Source: Papilionanthe hookeriana x Papilionanthe teres
Taxonomy: Eukaryota; Streptophyta; Magnoliopsida; Asparagales; Orchidaceae
Assembly: GCA_022702705.1 (NCBI GenBank)
Contig: CM040421.1
Location: 62,001-126,000, forward strand
Length of the DNA: 64,000 nucleotides
Reading direction: 5' to 3'
In this document: positions 51,001 to 60,010 of the stretch, one piece after another
How the letters are laid out: each line of letters begins with the position of its first letter
Position numbering within the stretch: the first letter of the stretch is position 1
Notes under the pieces: generated by a model
What the model was told of the DNA's origin: nothing
Database searches by the model: none
What the model saw: only the letters and a program-made list of their open reading frames with translations
Translations under genes and position numbers: made by a program

Positions 51001-51763
51001 TTTATGGATTTTTTGGCTAAGAAGGGCATTTTGGGTATTTGGAGGGTATTGGGGGGTATATTTGGAAATTTTGGTATATTTGGCTATGGATGATCAATTT
51101 GAGTGAGGGGAAATGTTTAGTATTGATTTTGAGAAATTTTGGGTAATTTAGGTGATTTTGCAAATTTTGGGTAGTTTCAAGGGCATTTAGTAGGTTTAGT
51201 GGGTGTAGGGCCCCGAGGTCAAAAATTAAAATTTTGGAAAAATGAAGATTGATCAAATTTGAATAGAATGAAATCACTTTGGTTGAGCCATGAAGCCATA
51301 TCAAGCCCATAAGAGCCATGAGAGGACTCATTTGAGGCATTCACTATGTTGTTCCTAACCCTCTTGCCGAGGGCCTAGGGGTTAAGGTCCATCCATATGA
51401 ATTACCTACATGAGTCGGAAAGTCAAGCTAGGTATAAATGGTTTTAGGATTTGGAATGTGTGTGAAAGTGTAATGTGTGCGGGTCGACCCTCACCGGACC
51501 GGGCCACCTGGGGTAGTCCCAAGGCCGAAGAGTCCTATAGGGAACTCATCCTTTAAACCTCCACATTTGATCTTAACCCTCCAAGTGAATTGGGGGTTTA
51601 CAATCAGGCATGTGGGGTTTGCAGGGAGTTAAGAGGTGTTTAAATTTCTAAATGGTGGGTGCCGTCTCTAATCCTCTACTATAGTCAAAGGGAAAACCTA
51701 AGACTAGATCCTAAGTACTAAGGAGAGAGAAGAGAAAAGACCTCATCAAAAATGAGGTAAACA
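45020..51763 (-). mobile_element. LTR A (6,744 bp), 3' LTR of the AlkB-bearing Tat element
   Basis: The LTR begins TGTCGACATATTTTT and ends AATGAGGTAAACA, matching the ends defined by the solo LTR. It aligns with 57,537-64,000 from end to end over the available length. Blocks in + order: a conserved 1.6-kb head (GTCGCCTACAG, GAATAGACACACTG, TCTTCCCGTCATCCCAAGCT), AT-rich middle, a GC-rich block at 49,195-49,380, a GT-rich stretch, and the terminal hairpin GACCTCA...TGAGGT. The left flank is Athila pol and the right flank the tandem-repeat 3' UTR, so in pol orientation it is the 3' LTR. Confidence 0.9.
47180..47400. repeat. (TTTAA)n-like pentanucleotide tract in LTR A
   Basis: Imperfect AATTT/TTTAA tandem repeats correspond to the longer tract at 59,640-60,010 in LTR C. 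Confidence 0.85.
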
Positions 51764-51785
51764 ATTGGACCCCCAATAGATGTGG
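51764..51785 (-). promoter_or_regulatory. Candidate polypurine tract of element A
   Basis: On the - strand CTATTGGGGGTCCAAT immediately precedes TGTTTACC, the start of the 3' LTR; element B has CTATTGGAGGTCCATT in the same place. A short G-run two to eight bases before the LTR fits a plus-strand primer site, but the purine run is short, so this is tentative. Confidence 0.45.
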
Positions 51786-53160
51786 TGTGCTAACCAAGCA
51801 CACCGCGTGTATTGGAGTTGACCGAAGAGATAAACAAAACCAACACAGACGTCTAAGTGACACAATTAGAACGGAGTAGAAACAGAATTCCGCTGGGGAG
51901 TATCGAGTATATCTCCAAGATTCGAGATCCCTGAACTCTCGCTGGGGAATAGAAAAGGAGGTGAATTCCAGATCATAATATCTGGGGAAATTTGATTTAG
52001 ATTTCATTTAACTTTCTGTTTTAAGTTTTAATGTGTGAGTTTAGGTTTCAATTTGTTCTGAGTTTCAATTTTTACTGAGGTTTAATTTAAAATCAATTCA
52101 AGGAAATCTGAATTTGAAATGAGAATTGGAACCTAGGTTCCAACCTCGGGACCACGAAGAGAACTGGAATTTGGGTACCAGGCTCGGAGTGAGAATCGGA
52201 GTTTAAGTATCAATTGAAAAGGATGAGAATCAGAATTTAGGTACTGATCTCAAAATGAGAACTGGAATTTGGTACCAGTCTCGAAAGGGAAAATTGAAAT
52301 TTAGTATCAATCTCAGAAAGAGAGTCAAAATTTGGTACCGACCTCAAAAGGAGAGAACTAGAATTTGGTACCAGTCTCGAAGGTTTAATGAGAAATGGAA
52401 ACCGGTTCCGTTCCTGAAGATTTAATGAGGAATGGAAACTGGTTCCAATCTCGAAGATTTAATGAGAAATGGAAACTGGTTCCAATCTCAAAGATTTAAT
52501 GAGAAATAAAAACTAGTTTCACTCTCGAAGATTTAATGAGAATTGAAAACTGGTTCCAATCTCAAAGATTTAATGAGAATTGGAAACTGGTTCCAATCTC
52601 GAAGATTTAATGAGAAATGGAAACTGGTTCCAATCTCGAAGATTTATCTGTATGAAGAGGGACCCAATCCCATGCCATCGGAACCAAATCGAACAAAGTT
52701 CGTGGCTCCATGTCAATAGAACTAGTCGATCCTCTAACATGCAGAGAAAAGATTTAAAAAGAACTGGTAAGTGTACCAAGTTGAAAAGACTCGACCTGGT
52801 GACAAATCGAGGAAAAGATTTGAATTTCAGAAGAGTTTCAAACAAATTTCATTTTGAAGAGTAATCAAAGGATTCAGATCGAAAGATTCGGATTGAAGGA
52901 TTCAGATCGAAGGATTCAGATTGAGATTTAAATTCATTTCGTTCATTTTGGTGATTCAATTTCAAAAATATTTGGAGTTCGTATCAGTTTAGAATTCATT
53001 TTGACATTTAGATTTTTTTTTTAAAAAGAGTTCTCGTCTATTTTTATTTTTTCTTTGTTCTTTACTCGAAGTTCTTTTAATTTAATGGCGTTTCCTAGTC
53101 AATTTGCACAAAAAAAGGTGAAGGCAAAACATGACATGGTCACTTTCATTCAAATCTTGT
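51786..53160 (-). repeat. Element A 3' UTR with tandem repeats
   Basis: The region separates the AlkB stop codon from the 3' LTR. From 52,130 to 52,380 there are about 30-bp units with GAATTTGGTACCAGTCTC; from 52,380 to 52,650 there are about seven units of about 37 bp built on GAAACTGGTTCCAATCTCGA AGATTTAATGAG. A third small repeat, GATTCAGATCGAAG, lies at 52,865-52,920. It shares its LTR-proximal part with element B but has different arrays. Confidence 0.8.
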
Positions 53161-53400
53161 TGAAAATACATTATACATCTTGATCCAAAACATGATATTT
53201 TCTTTGAGAATTTAATATCTCATACAATCCATATAAATCCAAAACGGATTGCGTAAGATTCTTCAAGTTTCTTCTAAAAGCAGCTGTCAAAATCCATGTC
53301 TGAATAGTGAGATACATAGACAATAACATCACCTTCCAAGTCATCCTTGGCAGAAATGCCGTATGGATGTGCATTGAAGGTGTGCTATCTCCCATATATT

Positions 53401-54420
53401 TCACATCTCGTAAGGCCGGAGATTCTCTAACTCTGGATCTGGCTGGAAGTGGAAAGGCATTTTTCTGTCGTCCATCCTCCTGAAAGTAATAGATATCCGC
53501 TCAACAGGCACCCTTTGAAGGCAATGCTTTGCGATGTCCGTTCCATTCCCTTTTAACACCATGACGGAACCTACTGGTAGTGGTATCTCTACTAGCCCTC
53601 GGAATTCACCTGGGCCTGCAATACGGAGGTCAGATCCGAACATGATATTGTACTGATTGAAAAAAGACACTGTGCAGAAGGGTCTAACAAAATCATGATG
53701 GTCTATATGTGGAGGTATGCAGTCGCCCTCCTTATAGATGTTAATGATGCAGCTGTTGGGTATGCAATCTGCGGGCAATACTCTCCATGTTATCATCCTT
53801 TTTACCATTCTTTTAATAACATTTGGCATCGGATCCACCTTACTGCGACGGAGTATCCCTGGTGGATTTCCTTTTCTGTCTACCGCAAAGTTGTAGCAAC
53901 ATCCGCACTGGATTGTAACTCTTTCTTTCCCTGGCATCCACCTTCGGGGTTCTGAATAAGTATTTTCCCTTAGGCGGCCAGCTGGACCCATTTTCTGGAG
54001 TTCAAGTATGCAGTCTACAATTTTTTGTTGCTCGTAGTCTGAAAACACATCTGTATACAGCTCGAGGCCTTCTAAGATATTGATCCTCTTCCCTCCAATT
54101 CTCTCAAAGTATTCAAAAGTTCTCTTTTCGACATTCTGCATTCTTTCTAACTCATATTCTAGAATTATCTGTAACTGGCGAGGTCTAGTAACGTACTGGA
54201 GAATGTATGGTTCCACCCCAGCACGTTCTCCTGCATGTCTTGGCTCCTCGAGGATAGTCTCTATCGGGACATCCTCCGGAGTTGCTTTCGCAACAAGACT
54301 CTTCAGAACTGGCGCGTCTGCTTGGCGTCGAGGTGCTGATTCTATCTTTGCTCTTTCAGAATTTCCTTTATCTGCTCTGTTTTCCTTGGAGTGGATCTCC
54401 TCCTCTCCGGTTCCTGACAA
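53401..54420 (-). CDS. AlkB-family Fe(II)/2-oxoglutarate dioxygenase, ALKBH9/10-like, within retrotransposon
   Basis: This intact 339-codon frame lies between the integrase and the 3' LTR of a Tat element. Residues about 110-330 match the catalytic region of plant ALKBH9/ALKBH10-type proteins, which remove m6A methyl groups from RNA. The iron ligands are His238 and Asp240 (PPHIDHHDF) and His299 (DIAKHC); the 2-oxoglutarate/substrate arginines are R308 and R314 (ERISITFRR, R-x5-R). Other family blocks are RVTIQCGCCYNFA, NPPGIL, SCIINIYKEGDCIPPHID and LPVGSVMVLKGNG. Residues 1-100 are charged and not recognised. The start at 54,420 is the first ATG, but the frame probably continues from the overlapping frame at 54,698-54,342. 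Host homologues have introns; this copy has none, which fits capture from cDNA. It could alternatively be a retrocopy that landed in the 3' UTR. Confidence 0.9.
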   Translation of the reverse strand: MSGTGEEEIHSKENRADKGNSERAKIESAPRRQADAPVLKSLVAKATPEDVPIETILEEPRHAGERAGVEPYILQYVTRPRQLQIILEYELERMQNVEKRTFEYFERIGGKRINILEGLELYTDVFSDYEQQKIVDCILELQKMGPAGRLRENTYSEPRRWMPGKERVTIQCGCCYNFAVDRKGNPPGILRRSKVDPMPNVIKRMVKRMITWRVLPADCIPNSCIINIYKEGDCIPPHIDHHDFVRPFCTVSFFNQYNIMFGSDLRIAGPGEFRGLVEIPLPVGSVMVLKGNGTDIAKHCLQRVPVERISITFRRMDDRKMPFHFQPDPELENLRPYEM

Positions 54421-54698
54421 ACCAATTTCTTTGAAGCATTTGTACTGGCGGTAGAGACTATATCTTCATGCTGATCTGCTGCTAACTTGGTTAACATCTT
54501 GCGAATGCGGCGATTCTTATTCCTTCGCTGAGTAGCTGTGAGAGTAGCTCTCCTTACCCCTTGCATTTCTATGGGCATGGCACTGACAAGCCTGCCCTCT
54601 GTTGTAGCAACAACAGACTTAACTTTCTTATCTTCTCCTACTGCATGAGCGGCGTTTGCTTTTCTCTTTTTCTTTGGTAGATGGTTGATTTGAGCCAC
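54342..54698 (-). CDS. Basic accessory frame upstream of AlkB, with NLS-like motif
   Basis: This 118-codon frame overlaps the AlkB frame by 79 bases and the preceding frame by 71. It is very basic: HLPKKKRKANAAH (residues 6-18) contains the classical PKKKRK nuclear-localisation pattern, and ATQRRNKNRRIRKMLTKLAA follows. I recognise no enzyme domain. The same-strand overlap and continuous coding-like composition suggest that it and its two neighbours were once a single protein whose N-terminal half is now split by two opposite frame offsets. Programmed frameshifting is possible but unproven. Confidence 0.5.
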   Translation of the reverse strand: MAQINHLPKKKRKANAAHAVGEDKKVKSVVATTEGRLVSAMPIEMQGVRRATLTATQRRNKNRRIRKMLTKLAADQHEDIVSTASTNASKKLVCQEPERRRSTPRKTEQIKEILKEQR

Positions 54699-54981
54699 CC
54701 AATTTCATCACTGTATGACTGTGGAGTTCTTCCCGATCGATCGGGGTCCAATCATTTTCTTTGTATTGTATCCCAGCTGGTGTGAAGTCAGAGTCAATCT
54801 CGATCACGGCTCCATCCCTCACCCTCTTTTCATCAGGTGCTAGACTCACACCATTTTTAAAGTTCAGAACCAATCGCCCGTTCAACTTTTTCTTGCGAAA
54901 AACAAGGAAATGATCAGGGGGTGTACTAAGAACAAGAACAATAGAAAAAATAATGTTTATTAATGAAGAGCTTTTATTCAT
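54628..54981 (-). CDS. Accessory frame between integrase and AlkB
   Basis: This 117-codon frame begins about 240 bp after the pol stop at 55,219. The central part (NGRLVLNFKNGVSLAPDEKR, GAVIEIDSDFTPAGIQY) looks protein-like, but I cannot place it in a family. It is in the same phase as the AlkB frame but separated from it by several stops, the coding-like sequence in between lying in the other frame. It may be the N-terminus of the AlkB polypeptide or an independent element protein. Confidence 0.4.
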   Translation of the reverse strand: MNKSSSLINIIFSIVLVLSTPPDHFLVFRKKKLNGRLVLNFKNGVSLAPDEKRVRDGAVIEIDSDFTPAGIQYKENDWTPIDREELHSHTVMKLGGSNQPSTKEKEKSKRRSCSRRR

Positions 54982-55218
54982 TTATTTTAAATTTAAATAG
55001 GATTAGGAAAAGATCAAGAGAGATCAAGAGCGAGACTCGATTTGAAAGGAAGGATAAAAACTTTATTATCATGATTTCACATGTTTTCTTTTTTGTAACA
55101 TTTTTTTAATGATTTTCTTTATCATCCATTTTCTTTATTTATATTTTTGGGTTCGGACCCAGTCATAAGTAATTACTATGCCCGTGCTTCTAGGAATGAG
55201 GATTCACCCTTCGAAACA

Positions 55219-56310
55219 TCAGATTGCGTAATACTTCTTTGGATATCGTCCATTAATTGGAAGCATAGGTCGTTCTCCACGACAATTTACAAGCTGGTAG
55301 GAACCTCCTGAGTAAACTGTCTAGACCACGAATGGCCCTTCCCAAGTCGGTTCAAATTTACCACCTATCTTGCGATGTGCAAGAATAGGTCTTTTGAGAA
55401 CTAAAACCATGTCACCGACTTTGAATGTCCTTGGACGGACCAATTTATCATGGGCCTGGATCATCTTGGCCTGATACAGTTCCAAATTCTAATGTGCTCA
55501 AAGTCTTTTCCCTTCCAGGCTTTCCAATTCTTCTAGTCTTAGTCTGGCATTTTCTTCTATAGTGATTTTGTTTGCAACTGCAATTCTGAGAGACGGAAGC
55601 TGAACCTCTAAGGGTAGAACGGCCTCGGACTCGTAAACTAAGGCGTAAGGCGTAAGGCGTAGACTGGGTAGGAGTTCTGAAAGTCGTCCTGTAGGCCCAT
55701 AAGGCTTTTAACAACTTCTCGTGCCAATTTCTCTTGTTGTCATCCAAATTTTTCTTTAGGATTTTGACAAGAGTTTTATTAAAAGCCTCGGCCAAGCCGT
55801 TCGCTCTTGGGTAGTAGATTGTTGAATAGCGCCAATCAATCCCGTGTCTTCTGACAAAATTGTTGATCTTTGTACTCTTGAACGCGGACCCATTATCTGA
55901 AATGATTCTGTACGGTATTCCGAAACGGTAGACGACTTGATTCTTAAAGAATTGTAGCACGTGATGTGCTTTCACTTCTCTAAGCGGTACGGCTTCTGCC
56001 CACTTAGAAAAGTAATCTGTAGCTGCAAGAATGAAGCGATGTACTCTTGAAGAAGGAGACTCTATCGGACCCACAATATCTGTGTCCCAACACTCAAATG
56101 GCCACGATGCGATTGTCGGATGTAGCACATTTGGAGGTTGATGTAGAACCACTCCATGCACTTAACACTGGTGACAACTTTTGGCAATCTTCATGCAATC
56201 GGTCATCATCGAGGGTCAGTAGTACCCTAGTCTTTTAATCTTTATTTTCATTTTTGGACCCGACTGATGAGCACCACAAAGTCTTGAGTGTACTTCTTTA
56301 ACAATTTCAC
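55219..56310 (-). pseudogene. Tat-lineage integrase
   Basis: The zinc finger reads HSRLCGAHQSG ... CHQC; two stops interrupt it where Trp (after LGYY) and Gln (after CHQC) codons are expected. The catalytic core frame (from 56,161) has WDTDIVGP (Asp28), IISDNGSAF (Asp89) and ANGLAEAFNKTL (Glu125), with exact D-35-E spacing. The C-terminal part shifts frame near 55,490 and reads GDMVLVLKRPIL, GGKFEPTWEGPF and PINGRYPKKYY, the usual Tat pol ending, with one internal stop after PFVV. The enzyme would insert the cDNA into the chromosome; this copy is inactive. Confidence 0.9.
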
Positions 56311-57238
56311 GAGCCTCGGACCCGCTCAGGCATCTTAGCCACATCTGATCGAAAGACCTTCTGTATAACGTGTTGTTTATTAATGCGTAAGACAGAGTTC
56401 TTTTCTTGATTTGATGGGCTAATGACTTATCGTCCGGTAAGTTTCCTGTTTGCAAGTAGTCTATTAGTGGTTGTCGCCAATCTTCTGTATTTTCTGTCAC
56501 TGTTGTAATTGTTTCTTCTGCTTTTTCTGATTTGTGTATTGCATCCATGTCGAGCTGTGAGAGAACCTGACGTTCCTGAACTGACACTTCAACTGACTCA
56601 TCCTGTAAGAAGGAAACTTCTTTTGCAAGTCGAGCTAACGCATCTGCGAGAGCATTTTCTCTTCTGGGAATCTTGTAGATCGTTACATTTGAAATTTGCT
56701 CCAACAGTTTCATGGCGTTCTGAAAGTACTGCTCGAGTCTTGGCTTCAGAATTCTATACTGTCCCGCAACTTGCTGAATGATCAACTGTGAATCCTCGTA
56801 GATATTGATATCTGTTATCCCCATCTGAATGGTTAATTCCAATCTAGTTATAAGGGCTTCGTATTCTGCCTCGTTGTTTGTACATGGTTCAGTTAAGTGG
56901 TAGGAGTACCTTAACATTCCCCACTCCGGCGTTATAAAGATTAGTCCGATTCCTATCTTACCGGGCACTATCATTTGCGATTCTTTATCTTTCTGCGCTG
57001 AGGATGCTCCATCGAAGTACAGTTCCCAACGCTGATCATCAGGGTCTTCTAGGCTCATTATCTGCTCGTCTGACAAGTCGTTGTTAAGAGGCGATTTCAC
57101 CGGTAAAGGGTGTGCTGCAAGGAAGTCTGCTAGAACTTGCCCCTTTACGGCACGAAGAGGAACAAAAGTTATATTGAATTGCAATAGTATCATTGACCAC
57201 CTGGCAAGTCTGCCGGAAAGCGTCGGTCGGGTCATCAA
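56311..57238 (-). pseudogene. Tat pol: end of first RNase H connection and archaeal-type second RNase H
   Basis: The frame opening at 57,238 reads RPTLSGRLARWSMILLQFNI and VLADFLAAHP (the tether after the first RNase H). The second RNase H follows: YFDGASS (Asp76), NNEAEYEAL (Glu123/125), YEDSQLIIQQV (Asp149) and ENALADALARLA (Asp199). All four acid positions are present. This extra domain defines the Tat/Ogre branch of plant Ty3/gypsy. A linker and the integrase zinc finger follow in the same frame. Confidence 0.9.
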
Positions 57239-57536
57239 ATATTCAATGGATTAAACTTCGAAATAAGGTTGACCTTATGGGAAAGCATGTAGTGCCTGAG
57301 CTTCTGTGCGGCGAAGATCGGGGCCAAACAGTGCTTCTCATTAGGAGGATACTTTACTTCTGTCAGAATTAGACGACGGCTTAAGTAGTAGAGAGCATTT
57401 TCTTTTCCCTCATCATTGACCTGGGCTAGCAGGGCTTTGAGAGAGTCGTCTAAAGTTGCGGTATAAAGTATCAACGGTCTACCCGAGACTGGGGCTGCTA
57501 AGACAAGAGGTGTCATTAAATATTGTTTGATGTCAT
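57235..57536 (-). pseudogene. Tat pol: first RNase H, cut at LTR C
   Basis: The frame reads DIKQYLMTPLVLAAPVSGRP, LILYTATLDDSLKALLAQ, ENALYYLSRRL, YPPNEKHCLAPIFAAQKLRHYM. It is the gypsy RNase H beginning just after RT. Its upstream end coincides with TG of the next LTR at 57,537, and a one-base frame offset at about 57,240 separates it from the following frame. RT itself is absent. Confidence 0.9.
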
Positions 57537-59639
57537 TGTACGGCTTATTTTTGGGTTGTGTTGTATTTTGAAAAGGGGTCGCCTACAGAAATTGTCGGTG
57601 AATTTTTAAAATTTTAAATTTAGTTTAAATATATATAATTTAAAAAGTAGCATTTGATTTTGAAAATAATTTTAAATTTGAAAATTTTTAAGATATGAAA
57701 TCAAACTGATTTCACATCCCAAATAGTTCACATAAACGAGCACCGCACCACAAACTGTGTATCTATCCCGAAGAATAGACACTCTGCTTGATAATGGGGC
57801 TCGACTAGATAAACTAGAAAGGTTTGTGACATCCGTTTGGTCTGCGAACCAATTTAATAAGCCGACAAATTCCCCTGCTTAATATGAAAGCATTAAACAG
57901 GGTTTATATTACTCAGGTTCTTTAAAATTCCCTATAAGGGCAAGCCCCTATAGTTAATTACATCTTAAGTGACGGGAATCACCTAAGAAAACTCTCGATA
58001 ATAATCAGTAATTCTGCTCTCAAGAAGTTCAAAGTTTAAGTTTTCAAAGGATTGAATTTTGGAATTTCAATAGGGAATAGATCAAGTTTGGAACATTTTG
58101 TTTTTGGGAATTCAAAGGAAGAAAGGTAGGAGAAATCACAGATTCGAAGTGAACTTCGGTAATTTCCCGACTATCCTATTGTTTGGCTTGAATTTAGGAA
58201 AGTCCTAATGTTCATTTAATGTTTTGGTCTTGCCAATTTTAATTAATTAGGACTTATATTTGTATGATAAAATTATACAAATAGCCTCGAAGATGTGAGG
58301 GTTTATGTCGTATCAGACGACTACCTCAAAGTCCTAAGACCGGTTAGGGCTTAATTTACATGATTGATCATGCAAATACCTAACAAAGAGTTGAGGATTT
58401 ATGTTGCACTAGGCAAACTACCTCGAAATCCTATGGCTTGGTTATTTAATTCTAGGATAGGTTTTGCTGATGTAGATTCAAGTTTTGCTGACGACGATGG
58501 CCGTGCTGCCCACCATGCTCCAAGCTCCTTGTTGTTGCAGAGGTTTAGTTATAGAAGTCATAAATCAGGAGATGAGAGAAGTGTTTTGGTTTAGAGAACT
58601 TCTTAATTACCAAGTGTTTTTGTGTTTTAATTAAAACAAATCTTAAAGTTGATTATAACGACACCGGTTAAGATCCCACGGTTCCATCTTTCCGGCATCG
58701 TTATTTTTATCGGTTTCACTTAGTCCAGATGAATTTGCTAAACTCAACTGAATGAGTTCCACACTTTCATTTAGACCGTGGGAAATCCCGTTAGCAACAC
58801 GTAGGTTACATCATCCGAGGTATTCCCGATCATCCAACAGGACGTTTTAATTTAGTTGTAATTGTAGTTTTGTGTTCTGTTTGTGATTAAATTTTGAGTT
58901 GTTTTATATTTTGAAATGTTGTGGCGCTGAATTTTATCTTGCAGTGACTTTTAATTTAGTTGTGGTTTCAGTTTTAGGGACTATCCTAAAGGTGTGGGTT
59001 TTCATGCAACAGTTGTTTATCATGCAAGAAAGGTAAGTGCAATGCGATTAAATAAATTGCAATAAGGTAAATTGCAATAAAATAAAAGCGTACCTGGAGG
59101 GTCTTCCCGTCATCCCAAGCTGCACTTAAAACACAATTAGAATATTTAAGCAAGTTCCTAGGTAAAGCTAAAGGGAGGGTTATGGTTTTCTACCAAGTTC
59201 CTAATCCTATAGCTAGTCATTTCCTATGACGTCTAGGTTCTTGTGTTTTGGTTTGAGGACGATTTTCTTCATCAAAGAATAATTAAGTTCAATTGTTCTT
59301 ATAAGTATCCTATCATATTGAGGAAGTGCTTAAGAAGAATCTTAAACATCTTTTCAATATTGCTAGAATTGTTTTAAGTCTAAATGAATTTAATTATGCA
59401 AATGAATTAATCATCCGGGAATTCAAGTTTTGTTATCTTGCTCAGTAAACTAGGATATTTGAATGTCCTATAAGTGAAGTAACATTTCATTTAATGTTCT
59501 GTTTAGGAGTTATGATAACCAAAGTTTCGAGGGCAAATTGGTGTTTAAATGGTTTATGATTTAGTTTAATTTCAATTATCAGATTTAAATTTGGAATAGT
59601 GTTCAAGTTACTTTATATTTAATTTCTTTATGTCTTAGG

Positions 59640-60010
59640 TGATGTTATTTAATTCAATTTAATTTAACTTTAATGTAATTTAATTTGGTTTAGTTTTAAT
59701 CTTAATTTAGTTTTAATTTTAATTTTAATTTTAATTTTAATTTTAATTTTAATTTTATTTGATTTGATTTTATTTTATTTTAATTTAATTTAATTTAATT
59801 TAATTTAATTTAATTTAATTTAATATGTTTTAATTTAACTTAATTTAATTTAATTTAATTTAATATGTTTTAATTTAATTTAATTTAATTTATTTAATTT
59901 GATTTAATTTAATTTAATATGTTTTAATTTAATTTAATTTAATTTATTCAATTTGTTTGATTTAATTTAATTTAATCTTTAATTTAATTTTTATTTTTTA
60001 ATTTTAGTTT
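59640..60010. repeat. (TTTAA)n pentanucleotide array in LTR C
   Basis: Long runs of TTTAA/TTTTAA units, about 370 bp, with interspersed TATGTTTTAA. The shorter equivalent in LTR A is at 47,180-47,400. Confidence 0.95.

Larger units (their letters stand above)
45020..57536 (-). mobile_element. Tat-lineage Ty3/gypsy element A carrying an AlkB ORF (5' part missing)
   Basis: Read on the - strand from 57,536: RNase H, a second (archaeal-type) RNase H, integrase, a short spacer, accessory frames, an AlkB dioxygenase ORF, a tandem-repeat 3' UTR and the 3' LTR. The second RNase H before integrase is the hallmark of the Tat lineage (Ogre/Retand group), and multi-kilobase LTRs are also known there. 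Primer site, gag, protease and RT are not in view. The element is broken at 57,536/57,537, where another LTR of the same family begins, most simply by nested insertion. Confidence 0.85.

Noticed and set aside
51764..51790. TGGACCCCCAATAG after LTR A as a + strand tRNA primer site
   Set aside because: It does not look like the complement of any tRNA 3' end I know, and all pol genes run on the other strand, where the same bases fit a polypurine tract better.
53171..53404. 77-codon frame directly after AlkB as an extra ORF
   Set aside because: It has no recognisable domain, starts at the AlkB stop and lies in 3' UTR sequence; it could be a C-terminal remnant but nothing supports that.
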